A stretch of 64,000 bases of DNA from Burkholderiales bacterium (GTDB lineage: Bacteria; Pseudomonadota; Gammaproteobacteria; Burkholderiales; Casimicrobiaceae): NCBI GenBank assembly GCA_015075645.1, contig JABTUF010000002.1, positions 372,001 to 436,000 of the forward strand, in the 5' to 3' direction. Within the stretch, counting starts at the first letter, position 1, and every line of letters starts with the position of its first letter. Both the position numbers and the translations under genes were made by a program. Under the pieces are notes generated by a model. It had not been told where the DNA came from. It saw only the letters and a program-made list of their open reading frames with translations, and did no database searches. This document shows, in pieces, positions 8,732 to 18,406 of the stretch.

Positions 8732-9787
8732 ATGCAACGCAGGCGATTCCTGAGGAACGTGGTGACCGGCGCGGGTGCCGCGCTGGCGGGCGGTACGTTC
8801 GGCGGACGTGCGTTCGCGCAGGCGAGACCCGAGGTGACGAAGCTCGGACTCGCGTTCGGCCTCGATCCGGTGTTCGCTCCCCACATGGTCGCGATGCAGA
8901 AGGGGTGGTTCCGCGACGCCGGCTTCACCGAAGTCACGACCAAGACCTTCAGCGGCGGCGCGATCGCGGGCGAGGCGCTGGTCGCCGGCGACATCCAGCT
9001 CTGGACGCCGGGCAACCTCCCGCCGATCTCGATGACCCACAGCGGCGTGCCGATCGTCGTGCTGGGCACCAACGCCCTCGCCATGTCGGCCGATCGGCTC
9101 GTGGCGCGGAAGGACGCGAACGTGCGTGCGCCCGAGGACCTCTACCGGATCAAGATCGGCCTCCTGCAAGGATCGACGGCGAGCGCCAACCTGTTCTTCC
9201 TCGCGAAGCACTACGGACTCGACGAGAAGCGGCTGCAGGTGGTCAACATGCCGCCGCCCGAGCAGCTCGCCGGCCTCAATTCGAACGCGGTCCAGGCGAT
9301 GTTCTGCTGGCAGCCCTGGGGCCACAACGCGCTCAAGACCGGCAACACCGAGCTCGTGCACACCGGCCTCGAGTCGTCGTTCGCGGCCAATCGGGGCCAG
9401 GCCGTGCAGATCTCGTACACGCGCTCGCTGTTCGTCGTAAGTCAGGAGTTCGTGCGGAAGAACCCGGTGGCGACCCGTCGCATGGTCGAGGTCCTGCTGC
9501 GCTCGCAGCGCTACGTCGCGGATCCGAAGAACCGCAACGAGGTCATCGCGCTGTTCGTCGAGCAATCGCGGCAGGACCGCGCGCTGGCCGAGGCGATCTG
9601 GGACCAGTACGTGTTCGACCCGACGTTCGACGACCGCTACGTGCGCGACATGGAGCGGCTCACCGAGTACCTCGTCGCGTCGGGCCGCCTCAAGGCGCCG
9701 CGTCATCCGCTCGACTACACCTACACCGACCCGTCGGCGGCGGTCGACCCGGCGCTGGTGAAGGTGGCGGGCCGCTTCAAGCCCTGA
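8732..9787 (+). CDS. NitT/TauT-type ABC transporter substrate-binding protein with Tat signal
   Basis: A 351-residue periplasmic binding protein of the SsuA/NMT1 type that would deliver the substrate to the two preceding permeases. The N-terminus has a twin-arginine signal (RRRFLRN, then a hydrophobic stretch ending at RAFAQA around residue 30), implying folded export by Tat. The start is fixed by a strong AAGAGGAGGA ribosome-binding site about 8-15 bases before ATG 8732. The mature domain contains VAMQKGWF and LQGSTASANLFF, typical of this binding-protein fold. The first Gfo/Idh/MocA gene starts three bases after its stop, tying uptake to the oxidoreductases. Confidence 0.9.
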   Translation: MQRRRFLRNVVTGAGAALAGGTFGGRAFAQARPEVTKLGLAFGLDPVFAPHMVAMQKGWFRDAGFTEVTTKTFSGGAIAGEALVAGDIQLWTPGNLPPISMTHSGVPIVVLGTNALAMSADRLVARKDANVRAPEDLYRIKIGLLQGSTASANLFFLAKHYGLDEKRLQVVNMPPPEQLAGLNSNAVQAMFCWQPWGHNALKTGNTELVHTGLESSFAANRGQAVQISYTRSLFVVSQEFVRKNPVATRRMVEVLLRSQRYVADPKNRNEVIALFVEQSRQDRALAEAIWDQYVFDPTFDDRYVRDMERLTEYLVASGRLKAPRHPLDYTYTDPSAAVDPALVKVAGRFKP

Positions 9788-9790
9788 CGC

Positions 9791-10852
9791 ATGGGAGCAC
9801 GGCGCATCGGCGTGGCGATGCTCGGCGCGGGATTCATCGCCGACTACCACCTCGCCGGCCTCGCCTCGACCGGCCGCGCCGACGTGCGGACGGTCGTGGC
9901 GCGCACGGCCGCGAGCGCACGGGCCACGGCGGAACGCTTCGCCGTGGCCGACGCCGGGACCGATGTCGGCGCAGCGCTCTCCCGCGACGACGTCGAGGCG
10001 GTGATCGTCGCCACGCCCGACGACACGCACGAGGCGGTCGCGATCGCCGCCGCGCGCGCGGGCAAGGCGATCCTGCTCCAGAAGCCGATGGCCGGCAGCG
10101 TCGCCGCGGCGTGCCGCATCGTCGACGAAGCCGCCGCCGCGGGCGTCGACCTGCAGGTGAGCTTCATGCACCGGTTCTTCGACGAGGTGGTCGAGGCGAA
10201 GCGCTGGATCGACGAAGGGGCCGTCGGGCGCGTGCTCTCCGCGCGCATCCGCAACGCGACGCCCGGCCCGGACTGGGGCGAGTGGTTCTTCCGCAGGGCG
10301 AGCGTTCCTCATGGCGTCGCCGACCAGCTCGGCGTGCACGGCATCGACCTCGTCGAACACCTGCTCGGCCGCATCCGCGCGGTCTCGGCGCGCGCGCGCA
10401 CCGCGGTCCCGGTGCGGAGATTGCGCGACGGCCGTCAGGTGGAAGTCGAAACCTGCGACAACGTGAACGCCGTCTACGAGCTTGCCGACGGCACGCTCGT
10501 CGCGCACGAGATTTCGCAGACCGAGGCGGCCGGTTGCGACCGCTTCCGCATGGAGATCTACGGGGAGCGCGGCACGCTGTGGCTGCGGAGCGAGCTCGGG
10601 CCGTTCGCCGCATGCGTCCCCGATGGCCGGGGCCGCGCGTGGCACCTGCCCCCGCTCGCCGGAACGGCGTCGGGGCTGCGCCAGCACGAGTCCTGGCTCG
10701 CAGGCGTCGCCGGCGAGTTGCCGCGCCTGGCCACGGCCTCGGACGCGGTCCGGGGCATGCGCGTGGTCGAGGCGATGATGCGCTCGCACGAGCTCGGCGG
10801 AACCCGCAGTGCCGTGGCCGATGCGCCGACCTCGGCGGAGCAGGAACCATGA
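9791..10852 (+). CDS. Gfo/Idh/MocA family NAD(P)-dependent oxidoreductase (first of three)
   Basis: A 353-residue enzyme with an N-terminal Rossmann domain (VAMLGAGFIADYH near residues 8-20) and a C-terminal alpha/beta dehydrogenase domain. The family oxidises or reduces hydroxyl groups of sugars, cyclitols and related compounds. The motif normally written EKP, whose Lys takes part in catalysis, is QKP here (LLQKPMAG), with the Lys retained. The downstream His/Asp segment is GVHGIDLVEHLLG. Its stop overlaps the second Gfo/Idh gene by ATGA, so the two are translationally coupled and may act on successive steps or form a hetero-oligomer. The exact substrate cannot be assigned. Confidence 0.88.
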   Translation: MGARRIGVAMLGAGFIADYHLAGLASTGRADVRTVVARTAASARATAERFAVADAGTDVGAALSRDDVEAVIVATPDDTHEAVAIAAARAGKAILLQKPMAGSVAAACRIVDEAAAAGVDLQVSFMHRFFDEVVEAKRWIDEGAVGRVLSARIRNATPGPDWGEWFFRRASVPHGVADQLGVHGIDLVEHLLGRIRAVSARARTAVPVRRLRDGRQVEVETCDNVNAVYELADGTLVAHEISQTEAAGCDRFRMEIYGERGTLWLRSELGPFAACVPDGRGRAWHLPPLAGTASGLRQHESWLAGVAGELPRLATASDAVRGMRVVEAMMRSHELGGTRSAVADAPTSAEQEP

Positions 10853-11877
10853 CCGCGCGCCGCCCACGGGTCGGCGTCCTGTCGTTCGCCCACTATCACG
10901 CGAACTTCTGGAGCGAGGTCTTCGCGTCGCGCGGCGTGTTGTCCGGCATCTGGGACGACGACGCGGCACGCGGAAGCGAGGCCGCCGCGCGGTTCGGCAC
11001 CCGGTTCGAAGCCTCGCTCGATGCGCTCCTCGAACGCTGCGACGCCGTCGCGGTATGCAGCGAAACCGCGCGTCACGCGGCTCTCGTCGATGCCGCGAGC
11101 GCGCGCGGTCGCGCGATCCTGTGCGAGAAGCCGCTGGGAACCGGCCTCGGGGACGCGGAAGCGATCGCTCGAATCGTGGCCTCCCGCCGGACCTGGTTCA
11201 TGCAGAGCTTTCCCAAGCGCTTCGACCCGGCGACCGCGCGCCTGCGCGAGGCGGTAGCCGGTGGCGAGCTCGGCCGCATCACGCTCGCACGGATCCGCCA
11301 TGGGCACTTCTACGGCCTCGCGCCGGACTTCGCGAAGGCCTGGTACGCACGACGCGCGCTCGCGGGCGGCGGCGCCCTGCTCGACGAGGGCGTGCACGCC
11401 GCGGACCTCCTCGCCCTGCTGTTCGGTTCGCCCTCGAGCGTGGTCGCACTGACGAGCCGCGCGGCACTCAGCCTCGAGGTAGAGGATCTCGGCCTCGCCG
11501 TGTTCCGCTGGCCCGACGGCATGCTGGGCGAGATCGCGTCGAGCTTCACCTACGCCGCCGCCGACGCATCGATCGAGCTCTACGGGACCCGCGGCACGAT
11601 GCTCGTCTCCGCCGTCGACCTCGCCTCGCGCGACATCACCTCCGGTGCCTGCCTGCGCCGGTTCCTCAGCGATTCGCCCGAACGTCGCTGGGAGACCCTC
11701 GACATCGTTCCCCGATTCAAGCAGGGCGAATTCCATCACCAGAACGCGATCGCGTTCGTCGAAGCGCTCGAACGCGGACACCCGCCCCCCATCGGCATCG
11801 AGGCCGGGGTCGCAGCCGCACGCATGATCGATGCCGCCTACCGAGCCGCCGAGAGCGGCGTCCGAATCGACCTCTGA
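10849..11877 (+). CDS. Gfo/Idh/MocA family protein with atypical nucleotide-binding motif (second of three)
   Basis: A 342-residue member of the family. The Lys motif is the canonical EKP (LCEKPLGT) and the His/Asp motif is present (LLDEGVHAADLLALLFG). The N-terminal glycine loop is unusual: where the family has GxGxxG/A, this protein reads VGVLSFAHYHANF, so two glycines of the dinucleotide fingerprint are missing. It may bind cofactor differently or have a tightly bound or non-NAD role. It starts inside the stop of the previous gene and is followed after four bases by the dienelactone-hydrolase-like gene. Confidence 0.85.
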   Translation: MTARRPRVGVLSFAHYHANFWSEVFASRGVLSGIWDDDAARGSEAAARFGTRFEASLDALLERCDAVAVCSETARHAALVDAASARGRAILCEKPLGTGLGDAEAIARIVASRRTWFMQSFPKRFDPATARLREAVAGGELGRITLARIRHGHFYGLAPDFAKAWYARRALAGGGALLDEGVHAADLLALLFGSPSSVVALTSRAALSLEVEDLGLAVFRWPDGMLGEIASSFTYAAADASIELYGTRGTMLVSAVDLASRDITSGACLRRFLSDSPERRWETLDIVPRFKQGEFHHQNAIAFVEALERGHPPPIGIEAGVAAARMIDAAYRAAESGVRIDL

Positions 11878-11881
11878 GCCC

Positions 11882-12616
11882 ATGTCCCCCATCCGCACCG
11901 AACGTACCCGGGTCCCCTTCGAGGGCGCCGACATTTCCGTATTCACCGCCCGGCCCGACGGTGCACCGCCCCGCGCCACCGTGCTCATGCTCGGCGCGAT
12001 CTGGAGCGTGACCGAGCACATCGAAGACCTGTGCCAGCGCCTCGCGCGCGAGGGTTTCGGAGCGATCGCACCTTGTCTGTTCCGCGGCGAGGGCATCCCT
12101 GCGCGCAACGCCGCGCCCGAGGCCCTCACGCAGGCGTTCATCGACTTCGACGACCGGCGCTGCCTCCGCGACCTCAGGCACGTCGCGCGCCTCGCGCGAG
12201 CGGGGCGCTTCGGCTCTACCGGGGCGCTCGTCTCCTGGGGCTTCTGCCTCGGCGGCCGTTTCGCGCACATGCTGCCCGCGGTCTGCGGCCACCTCGACGG
12301 CGCGATCGTCTTCTACGGCCGGATGCGCTTCGAGCGCCAGCCGATCAAGCCGTTCCTGCCGATCGAACTCGCGGGACTGATCGAGGTCCCCTATCTCGGC
12401 CACTTCGCCGAGTTCGACGACCTTATCCCGCTTCCCGACGTGGACGAGTTGCGCACGGCACTCACCGAACGCCGCCTGCGCCACGACGTGCACGTCTACC
12501 GCGGCGCGAAGCACAGCTTCTTCGACCCCACGCGCCCGGAGGTCCACGACCCCGCCGCCTCGGCGCTGGCGTGGTCGCGCTCGATCGAGTTCCTGCGCAC
12601 GATCGGTGCCCCGTGA
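11882..12616 (+). CDS. Dienelactone hydrolase family protein
   Basis: A 244-residue alpha/beta hydrolase. The nucleophile is the Cys of GFCLGG (residues about 121-126) as in dienelactone hydrolases, which use a Cys-Asp-His triad; the acid probably lies in GHFAEFDDLIP and the His in GAKHSFFD near residue 200. Family members open lactones or cleave activated esters in catabolic pathways, so lactone opening after a Gfo/Idh oxidation is a reasonable but unproved role. ATG 11882 is chosen because it starts just before the conserved domain and right after the previous stop; in-frame codons further upstream lie inside that gene. It overlaps the third Gfo/Idh gene by GTGA. Confidence 0.85.
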   Translation: MSPIRTERTRVPFEGADISVFTARPDGAPPRATVLMLGAIWSVTEHIEDLCQRLAREGFGAIAPCLFRGEGIPARNAAPEALTQAFIDFDDRRCLRDLRHVARLARAGRFGSTGALVSWGFCLGGRFAHMLPAVCGHLDGAIVFYGRMRFERQPIKPFLPIELAGLIEVPYLGHFAEFDDLIPLPDVDELRTALTERRLRHDVHVYRGAKHSFFDPTRPEVHDPAASALAWSRSIEFLRTIGAP

Positions 12617-13626
12617 CGCCCCCGGAACCGGTCGAGGTCCTGATGATCGGTTGCGGTGCGTTCGCGCACCGCTACCACGTGCCCGCGTTGCGCGCGGATC
12701 CGGCGGTGCGCGTCGCGGTGATCTTCGATCCCCGCCCGAGCGACGCGACGCGCGCGCTTGCAGCGTCGGCCGGCGTGCCGCTCGTCGCATCGCTCGAAGC
12801 GCTGCCGCCGATGCGGGGCCGCGGCTTCGCGCTGGTCACCACGCCGCACACGATGCACGCGGCGCACGTCGACGCGGCGCTCGACCGCGGATGGGACGTT
12901 CTGGTCGACAAGCCCTTCGTCATGCACGTGGCGGACGCGACACGGCTCGCACAGCGCGCGGACGCCGCCGGCGCCGTCAACGGCGTCGCGTACAACCGCC
13001 GCTTCGACGCGGGCTGCCTGCGCGCGCGCGAGATCATCGCTTCGGGCGCGCTCGGCCCGGTCCGCTTCGTGCAGACCGTGCAACTGGGCTACGAGCGCGC
13101 CGGCTGGTTCCTCGACCCCGCGCTCGGCGGCGGCGGCCCGTACACCGGCCGCGCGAGCCACATGGCGGACCTCGTGCCCTGGCTCCTCGGCCGCTGGCCC
13201 ACGCGTCTGCGCAGCCGCGTGCGCACGAGCGAACCGTCCCGCAGCGACCACGGAGGGTTCATCGAACTCCAGTTCGACCGACTCGAATGCCAGATGACCT
13301 GCGTCGAGGAAGGCTGGCACATGTGGGACGAGGTCCGGGTCTTCGGCGAGGACGGGCTGATCGAACTGCGTCGTCCGCTGACCGCGCCGATCGGCTGGTC
13401 GCTCGCCTGGCACCATAGCCGCGAGGGAGCGGTCGAAACGCTCGCCGCCGACAGCGCCCCGGGCGGCGCCACGCGCGACTTCCTGTACGCTGTCCGCACG
13501 CGAGGCCGGCCTGCGTGCAGGTTCGCCGACGCGGTGCCGAGCGTTGAGATCGTCGAGCAGGCGTTCGAGTCCGCACGGAGGGATGGCCTCTGGATCGAAC
13601 TCACCGCGCGGCCCGGGGCCTGCTAG
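12613..13626 (+). CDS. Gfo/Idh/MocA family oxidoreductase (third of three)
   Basis: A 337-residue protein with a normal Rossmann loop (VLMIGCGAFAHRYHVPAL) and the third variant of the catalytic Lys motif in this locus, DKP (LVDKPFVM). The substrate-domain motif is GGGPYTGRASHMADLVPWLLG, close to the usual GG..D.G.H..D.. pattern but with Arg-Ala in place of Asp-x-Gly. It begins with GTG overlapping the upstream stop. Three divergent members in one operon suggest stepwise oxidation and reduction of a polyhydroxylated compound, as in inositol or keto-sugar pathways. That is inference from context. Confidence 0.86.
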   Translation: MTPPEPVEVLMIGCGAFAHRYHVPALRADPAVRVAVIFDPRPSDATRALAASAGVPLVASLEALPPMRGRGFALVTTPHTMHAAHVDAALDRGWDVLVDKPFVMHVADATRLAQRADAAGAVNGVAYNRRFDAGCLRAREIIASGALGPVRFVQTVQLGYERAGWFLDPALGGGGPYTGRASHMADLVPWLLGRWPTRLRSRVRTSEPSRSDHGGFIELQFDRLECQMTCVEEGWHMWDEVRVFGEDGLIELRRPLTAPIGWSLAWHHSREGAVETLAADSAPGGATRDFLYAVRTRGRPACRFADAVPSVEIVEQAFESARRDGLWIELTARPGAC

Positions 13627-13662
13627 CCTTTCCCGAACCGCTCCACCCCGAGGAGTCGTCGC

Positions 13663-13704
13663 ATGACCCGCTGCATCGAAATCGCCTGCGTCGCTGCACC
13701 GTGA
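13663..13704 (+). CDS. Possible 13-codon leader ORF coupled to the PLP enzyme gene
   Basis: A short frame (MTRCIEIACVAAP) has a good GAGGAG Shine-Dalgarno sequence seven to eight bases before its ATG. Its TGA overlaps the GTG start of the next gene as GTGA. The next gene has no ribosome-binding site of its own near its GTG, so re-initiation from this mini-ORF is a plausible way to start it. The alternative is that it is the original N-terminus cut off by a frameshift, but the downstream protein begins as expected for its family without it. Confidence 0.4.
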   Translation: MTRCIEIACVAAP

Positions 13705-14984
13705 CGGCGGAACCGCACCTCGACGGCCGCACCAAGGGCCTGCCCGCCGGCATCGACCCGCTCGACCCGCGCACGATCGGCTCGCGCGGCTTCAACGTGA
13801 TGCGCGAGGACCTGCCGCTGCCGCTCGCGCTCCTCAAGGCGTCCTCGCTCGACCACAACGCCCGCTGGATGCGCGCCTTTCTCGCGTCGGCCGGCGTCGC
13901 GATCGCGCCGCACGGCAAGACCACGATGAGCCCGGAGCTCTTCGCCCGCCAGATGGCCGACGGCGCCTGGGGCATCACGGTCGCGACGGTGCAGCAGCTT
14001 CGCGTCTGCCGCGACGCCGGCATCGCACGGGTGCTGATGGCGAACCAGCTCGTCGGCCGCCAGGCGATCGCCTACGCGCTCGACGAACTCGCGCGCGACC
14101 CCGGCTTCGAGTTCTTCGCGATCGTCGACTCGGTGGCGCTGGTCGACCGCCTCGCCGCGGCGGCGAAGACGAGGCACGCCGGCCGCCCGCTCTCGCTCCT
14201 CGTCGAATGCGGTTTCGCCGGTGGACGCACCGGCTGCCGCACCGTCGACGACGCGATGGCGGTCGCGCGCCGCGTCGCCGCGGCGCGGCCCTGGCTCACG
14301 CTCGCAGGGATCGAAGGCTACGAGGGCGCGGCACCGGGCGCCACGCTCGCGGAGCGCGAGTCGCGCATCATCGAGCTGGTCGCGTTCATGACCGAGGTCG
14401 CGGGACGGTCGGTCGCCGAAGGACTCATCGACGCGGACCCGGTCCTGCTCTCCGCCGGAGGCTCGGCGTACTTCGACCTCGTGACCGCACTGCCCCGCGT
14501 CGCGGGCGGCCGGCGCGCGCAGGTGATCCTGCGCAGCGGTTGCTACCTCACCCACGATTCGGACCGTTACGCGCTGGCCGCGGCGCGGATGCGCGAACGC
14601 ACGCCTTCGATCGTCGCGCTGGGCGAGGGCCTGCGCGACGCGATCGAGGTGTGGTCGTACGTGCAGTCGCGGCCGGAGCCGGCGCTCGCGATTCTCACGA
14701 TGGGCAAGCGCGACGTTCCCTACGACATCCACCTGCCCTACCCGCGCTGGCGCTTCCGCCCCGGGGTCGACGCGAAGCCGGTGCCGCTGGCCGGAGGCTT
14801 CACCGTCACCGCGCTCAACGACCAGCACGCCTATCTCGCGCTACCCGCGGACGCCTCGCTCGAGGTCGGCGACATGGTCGGCTGCGCGATCTCGCACCCG
14901 TGCACCACCTTCGACAAGTGGCGCTTCATGCCGATCGTCGACGACGACTACCGCGTCGTCGACGCGATCACGACGCATTTCTAG
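13701..14984 (+). CDS. D-serine dehydratase/D-threonine aldolase-like PLP enzyme (amino acid deaminase)
   Basis: A 427-residue fold-type III PLP enzyme with an alanine-racemase-like N-terminal barrel. The cofactor Lys is K73 in APHGKTTMSP, matching the PHxKT motif of the eukaryotic-type D-serine dehydratases and D-threonine aldolases. Near the C-terminus SHPCTTFDKW gives the His and Cys that bind zinc in that family, supporting a dehydratase/deaminase rather than a racemase. The substrate could be a D-hydroxy-amino acid. The GTG start overlaps the leader ORF. It is followed by a 67-base gap and then two SDR genes, so its keto-acid product might feed a dehydrogenase; that link is inferred. Confidence 0.85.
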   Translation: MTAEPHLDGRTKGLPAGIDPLDPRTIGSRGFNVMREDLPLPLALLKASSLDHNARWMRAFLASAGVAIAPHGKTTMSPELFARQMADGAWGITVATVQQLRVCRDAGIARVLMANQLVGRQAIAYALDELARDPGFEFFAIVDSVALVDRLAAAAKTRHAGRPLSLLVECGFAGGRTGCRTVDDAMAVARRVAAARPWLTLAGIEGYEGAAPGATLAERESRIIELVAFMTEVAGRSVAEGLIDADPVLLSAGGSAYFDLVTALPRVAGGRRAQVILRSGCYLTHDSDRYALAAARMRERTPSIVALGEGLRDAIEVWSYVQSRPEPALAILTMGKRDVPYDIHLPYPRWRFRPGVDAKPVPLAGGFTVTALNDQHAYLALPADASLEVGDMVGCAISHPCTTFDKWRFMPIVDDDYRVVDAITTHF

Positions 14985-15051
14985 TCCCGAAGGCCGTCGG
15001 AGTACACTTCGGCCGACGCCGCGGCCGCGGCCTCAGCCCCAGGGATCCGCG

Positions 15052-15828
15052 ATGAAACTCGACCTCGACGGCCACCGCGCCCTCGTCACCGCCGGTGCGA
15101 GCGGACTCGGGCTCGCCACCGCGCGCGCCTTCGCCGCGGAGGGCGCGAGGGTCCTCGTCTGCGACATCGACGCCTCCGCGCTCGCCGCGCTCGCGAGCTC
15201 GGACCCGAAGCTCGCCGCGGTCGCCTGCGACGTCGCCGACCCGGCCGCGGTCGACCGCCTGTTCGGCGAGGTCCGCACGCGCCTGGGCGGACTCGACACG
15301 CTCGTCAACAACGCGGGGATCGCCGGTCCGACGGCGGCCTGCGAGGACGTCGCGCTCGCCGACTGGCAGCGCACGCTCGACGTCAACCTGACCGGCATGT
15401 TCCTGTGCGCGCAGCGCGCCATTCCGTTGCTCAAGGCGAGCACGAACGGCAGCATGGTCAACCTGTCGTCGGCCGCCGGGCGTTTCGGCTTTCCGCTGCG
15501 TTCGCCCTACGCGGCGACCAAGTGGGGCGTGATCGGCTTCACCAAGTCGCTCGCGATCGAACTGGGCGGCTTCGGCGTGCGCGTCAACGCGATCTGCCCG
15601 GGAGCGGTCGCGGGGGACCGTATCGACCGGGTGATCGCCGGCAAGGCGAAGGTGCGCAACCTGCCGTTCGAGACGGTGCGCGACGAGTTCGTCGCGAAGA
15701 CCTCGCTCAAGCGCTTCGTCACCGCGGAGGACATCGCCAACGCGATCGTGTTCCTCGCCTCGAAGCTCGGCGCCAACATCGACGGACACGCGCTGCCGAT
15801 CGACGGCGACGCGCAGTCGCTCGCGTAG
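15052..15828 (+). CDS. SDR family NAD(P)-dependent oxidoreductase (first)
   Basis: A 258-residue classical short-chain dehydrogenase with cofactor motif VTAGASGLGLA near residues 12-22, NNAG (LVNNAGIAGP) in the central strand, and the active-site Ser and YAATK pair around residues 140-160. The loop after the active site (ICPGAVAGDRIDRV) is the NAD-binding CPG motif. Members oxidise secondary alcohols in sugars, steroids and amino alcohols. It sits 12 bases before a second SDR gene. A hairpin-prone stretch with a TACACT element lies just upstream (about 14993-15020) and could host an internal promoter, but the evidence is weak. Confidence 0.88.
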   Translation: MKLDLDGHRALVTAGASGLGLATARAFAAEGARVLVCDIDASALAALASSDPKLAAVACDVADPAAVDRLFGEVRTRLGGLDTLVNNAGIAGPTAACEDVALADWQRTLDVNLTGMFLCAQRAIPLLKASTNGSMVNLSSAAGRFGFPLRSPYAATKWGVIGFTKSLAIELGGFGVRVNAICPGAVAGDRIDRVIAGKAKVRNLPFETVRDEFVAKTSLKRFVTAEDIANAIVFLASKLGANIDGHALPIDGDAQSLA

Positions 15829-15840
15829 CCGCCGCGCGCC

Positions 15841-16608
15841 ATGCCCGGGAACCCGTTCGACCTGACCGGCCGCGTGGCGCTCGTGACCGGCGCCGCCCGG
15901 GGCCTCGGACACGCGATCGCCGCCGGGCTCGCGAACGCGGGCGCGACGGTCGTGCTCAACGGGCGCGATGCCGCGGCGCTCGACTCGGCCGCGCGCCAGA
16001 TGTCTGCGGACGGCCGCAAGACCGACATCGCCGCCTTCGACGTGACCGACGCTGCCGCCGTCGCCGCCGGCATCGCGGCGATCGAGGCACGCCACGGCAC
16101 GCTCGACATCCTGGTCAACAACGCCGGCATCCAGCGCCGCCATCCGATCGGCGCGTTCCCGAAGGCGGACTGGGACGCGATCATCGCGACCAACCTGACC
16201 GCCCCGTTCCTGTGCGCGCAGGCGGCCATTCCCGGCATGGCGAAGCGCCGGCGCGGCAGCATCGTCAACATCGCCTCGCTCACGAGCGAACTCGCGCGGC
16301 CCAACGTGGTGCCCTACACCGCGGCCAAGGGGGGCGTGCGTCAGTTGACGCGCGGACTCGCCGTGGAGTGCGCGCCGATGGGCATCCGGGTCAACGCCAT
16401 CGCGCCGGGCTACTTCGCCACCGAGATGAACCGCGCGCTCCTCGACGATCCCGACTTCGTCGCCTGGGTCAACCTGCGCACGCCGATGAAGCGCTGGGGC
16501 CGGCCGGACGAACTCGCCGGCCTCGCGGTGTTCCTCGCCTCCGACGCAGCGTCCTACCTCACCGGCCAGACGATCTTCGTCGATGGCGGGATGAGCGTGA
16601 ACATGTAG
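15841..16608 (+). CDS. SDR family oxidoreductase resembling gluconate 5-dehydrogenase
   Basis: A 255-residue SDR with TGAARGLGHAIA, LVNNAGIQRR, SIVNIASL, YTAAKGG and IAPGYFATEMN. The NNAGIQRR(H) segment and the ATEMN motif are typical of the gluconate 5-dehydrogenase/IdnO branch, which interconverts gluconate and 5-ketogluconate. That supports a polyol or sugar-acid substrate for the locus, though SDR specificity is not readable from sequence alone. It differs clearly from the preceding SDR, so the two are probably two steps rather than a recent duplication. Confidence 0.88.
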   Translation: MPGNPFDLTGRVALVTGAARGLGHAIAAGLANAGATVVLNGRDAAALDSAARQMSADGRKTDIAAFDVTDAAAVAAGIAAIEARHGTLDILVNNAGIQRRHPIGAFPKADWDAIIATNLTAPFLCAQAAIPGMAKRRRGSIVNIASLTSELARPNVVPYTAAKGGVRQLTRGLAVECAPMGIRVNAIAPGYFATEMNRALLDDPDFVAWVNLRTPMKRWGRPDELAGLAVFLASDAASYLTGQTIFVDGGMSVNM

Positions 16609-16653
16609 CGCCGCGCCCGACCCGACACCCGCTCCGCGCGCCCCTCGACGCCG

Positions 16654-17372
16654 ATGACCTGGTCGATCCTCGCTCGCGACGCTTCCGGCGCCTTCGGCAT
16701 CGCGATCGCGAGCCGCTTCTTCGCGGTCGGTGCGCTGTGCCCGCACGCACGAAGCGGCGTCGGCGCCCTGTCGACGCAGGCGCTGATGAACCCGCTCTAC
16801 GGCAACGCGGGACTCGCGCTGCTCGCGTCGGGCATGCCCGCGCCACAGGCCGTGCGCGCGCTCGTGGCCGGCGACGGCGGCCGCGACCACCGGCAGCTCC
16901 ACATGATCGATGCGCATGGACAGGTCGGCGCGCACACCGGCGCGGCCTGCATCGGCTGGTGCGGGCACCTCGCAGGCGCGGGCTGGTCGATCGCGGGCAA
17001 CATGCTCGCGGGCGCCGAGGTCCTCGCGGCGACGGCGTTCGCCTATGAGCGCCTCGCGCTGCTGCCGTTCGCCGAACGCCTGATCGGCGCGCTCGAGGCC
17101 GGCGAAGCCGCCGGCGGCGACAAGCGCGGCAAGCAGGCGGCCGCGCTCCTCATCGTGACTACCGAGGACTATCCGTCGCTCACGCTGCGCGTCGACGACC
17201 ACGAGGATCCGCTCGTCGAGCTGCGGCGGCTCCACGAGAGGAGCCTCGAGCGATTCGTCCCGTTCACCGCCTGCCTGCCGACGAAGGCGCGTCCCGAGGG
17301 CATCATCGACCGTGCGGCCATCGAAGCCGAAGTCGAGCGCTTCGCCGCCGCACGTGCGGCCCGCACGTTGCG

Positions 17373-17376
<4 letters not shown>
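16654..17376 (+). CDS. DUF1028 domain-containing protein
   Basis: A 240-residue protein of the DUF1028 family, recognised by the N-terminal [23 protein letters not shown] and [14 protein letters not shown] segments. The family has an Ntn-hydrolase-like fold but no established reaction, and it often sits next to peptide importers and amidohydrolases. Here it overlaps the first Dpp ATPase gene by ATGA, so it is part of the transport operon and may process what that transporter imports. The start ATG 16654 follows a 45-base gap from the SDR. No export signal is visible, so it is probably cytoplasmic. Confidence 0.85.
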
Positions 17377-18392
<1,016 letters not shown>

Positions 18393-18406
18393 GCGCGATG
18401 AACAGC

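Noticed and set aside
7799..10969. Very long minus-strand frame opposite the importer and Gfo/Idh genes
   Set aside because: It spans several well-supported plus-strand genes with family motifs; its protein is low-complexity.
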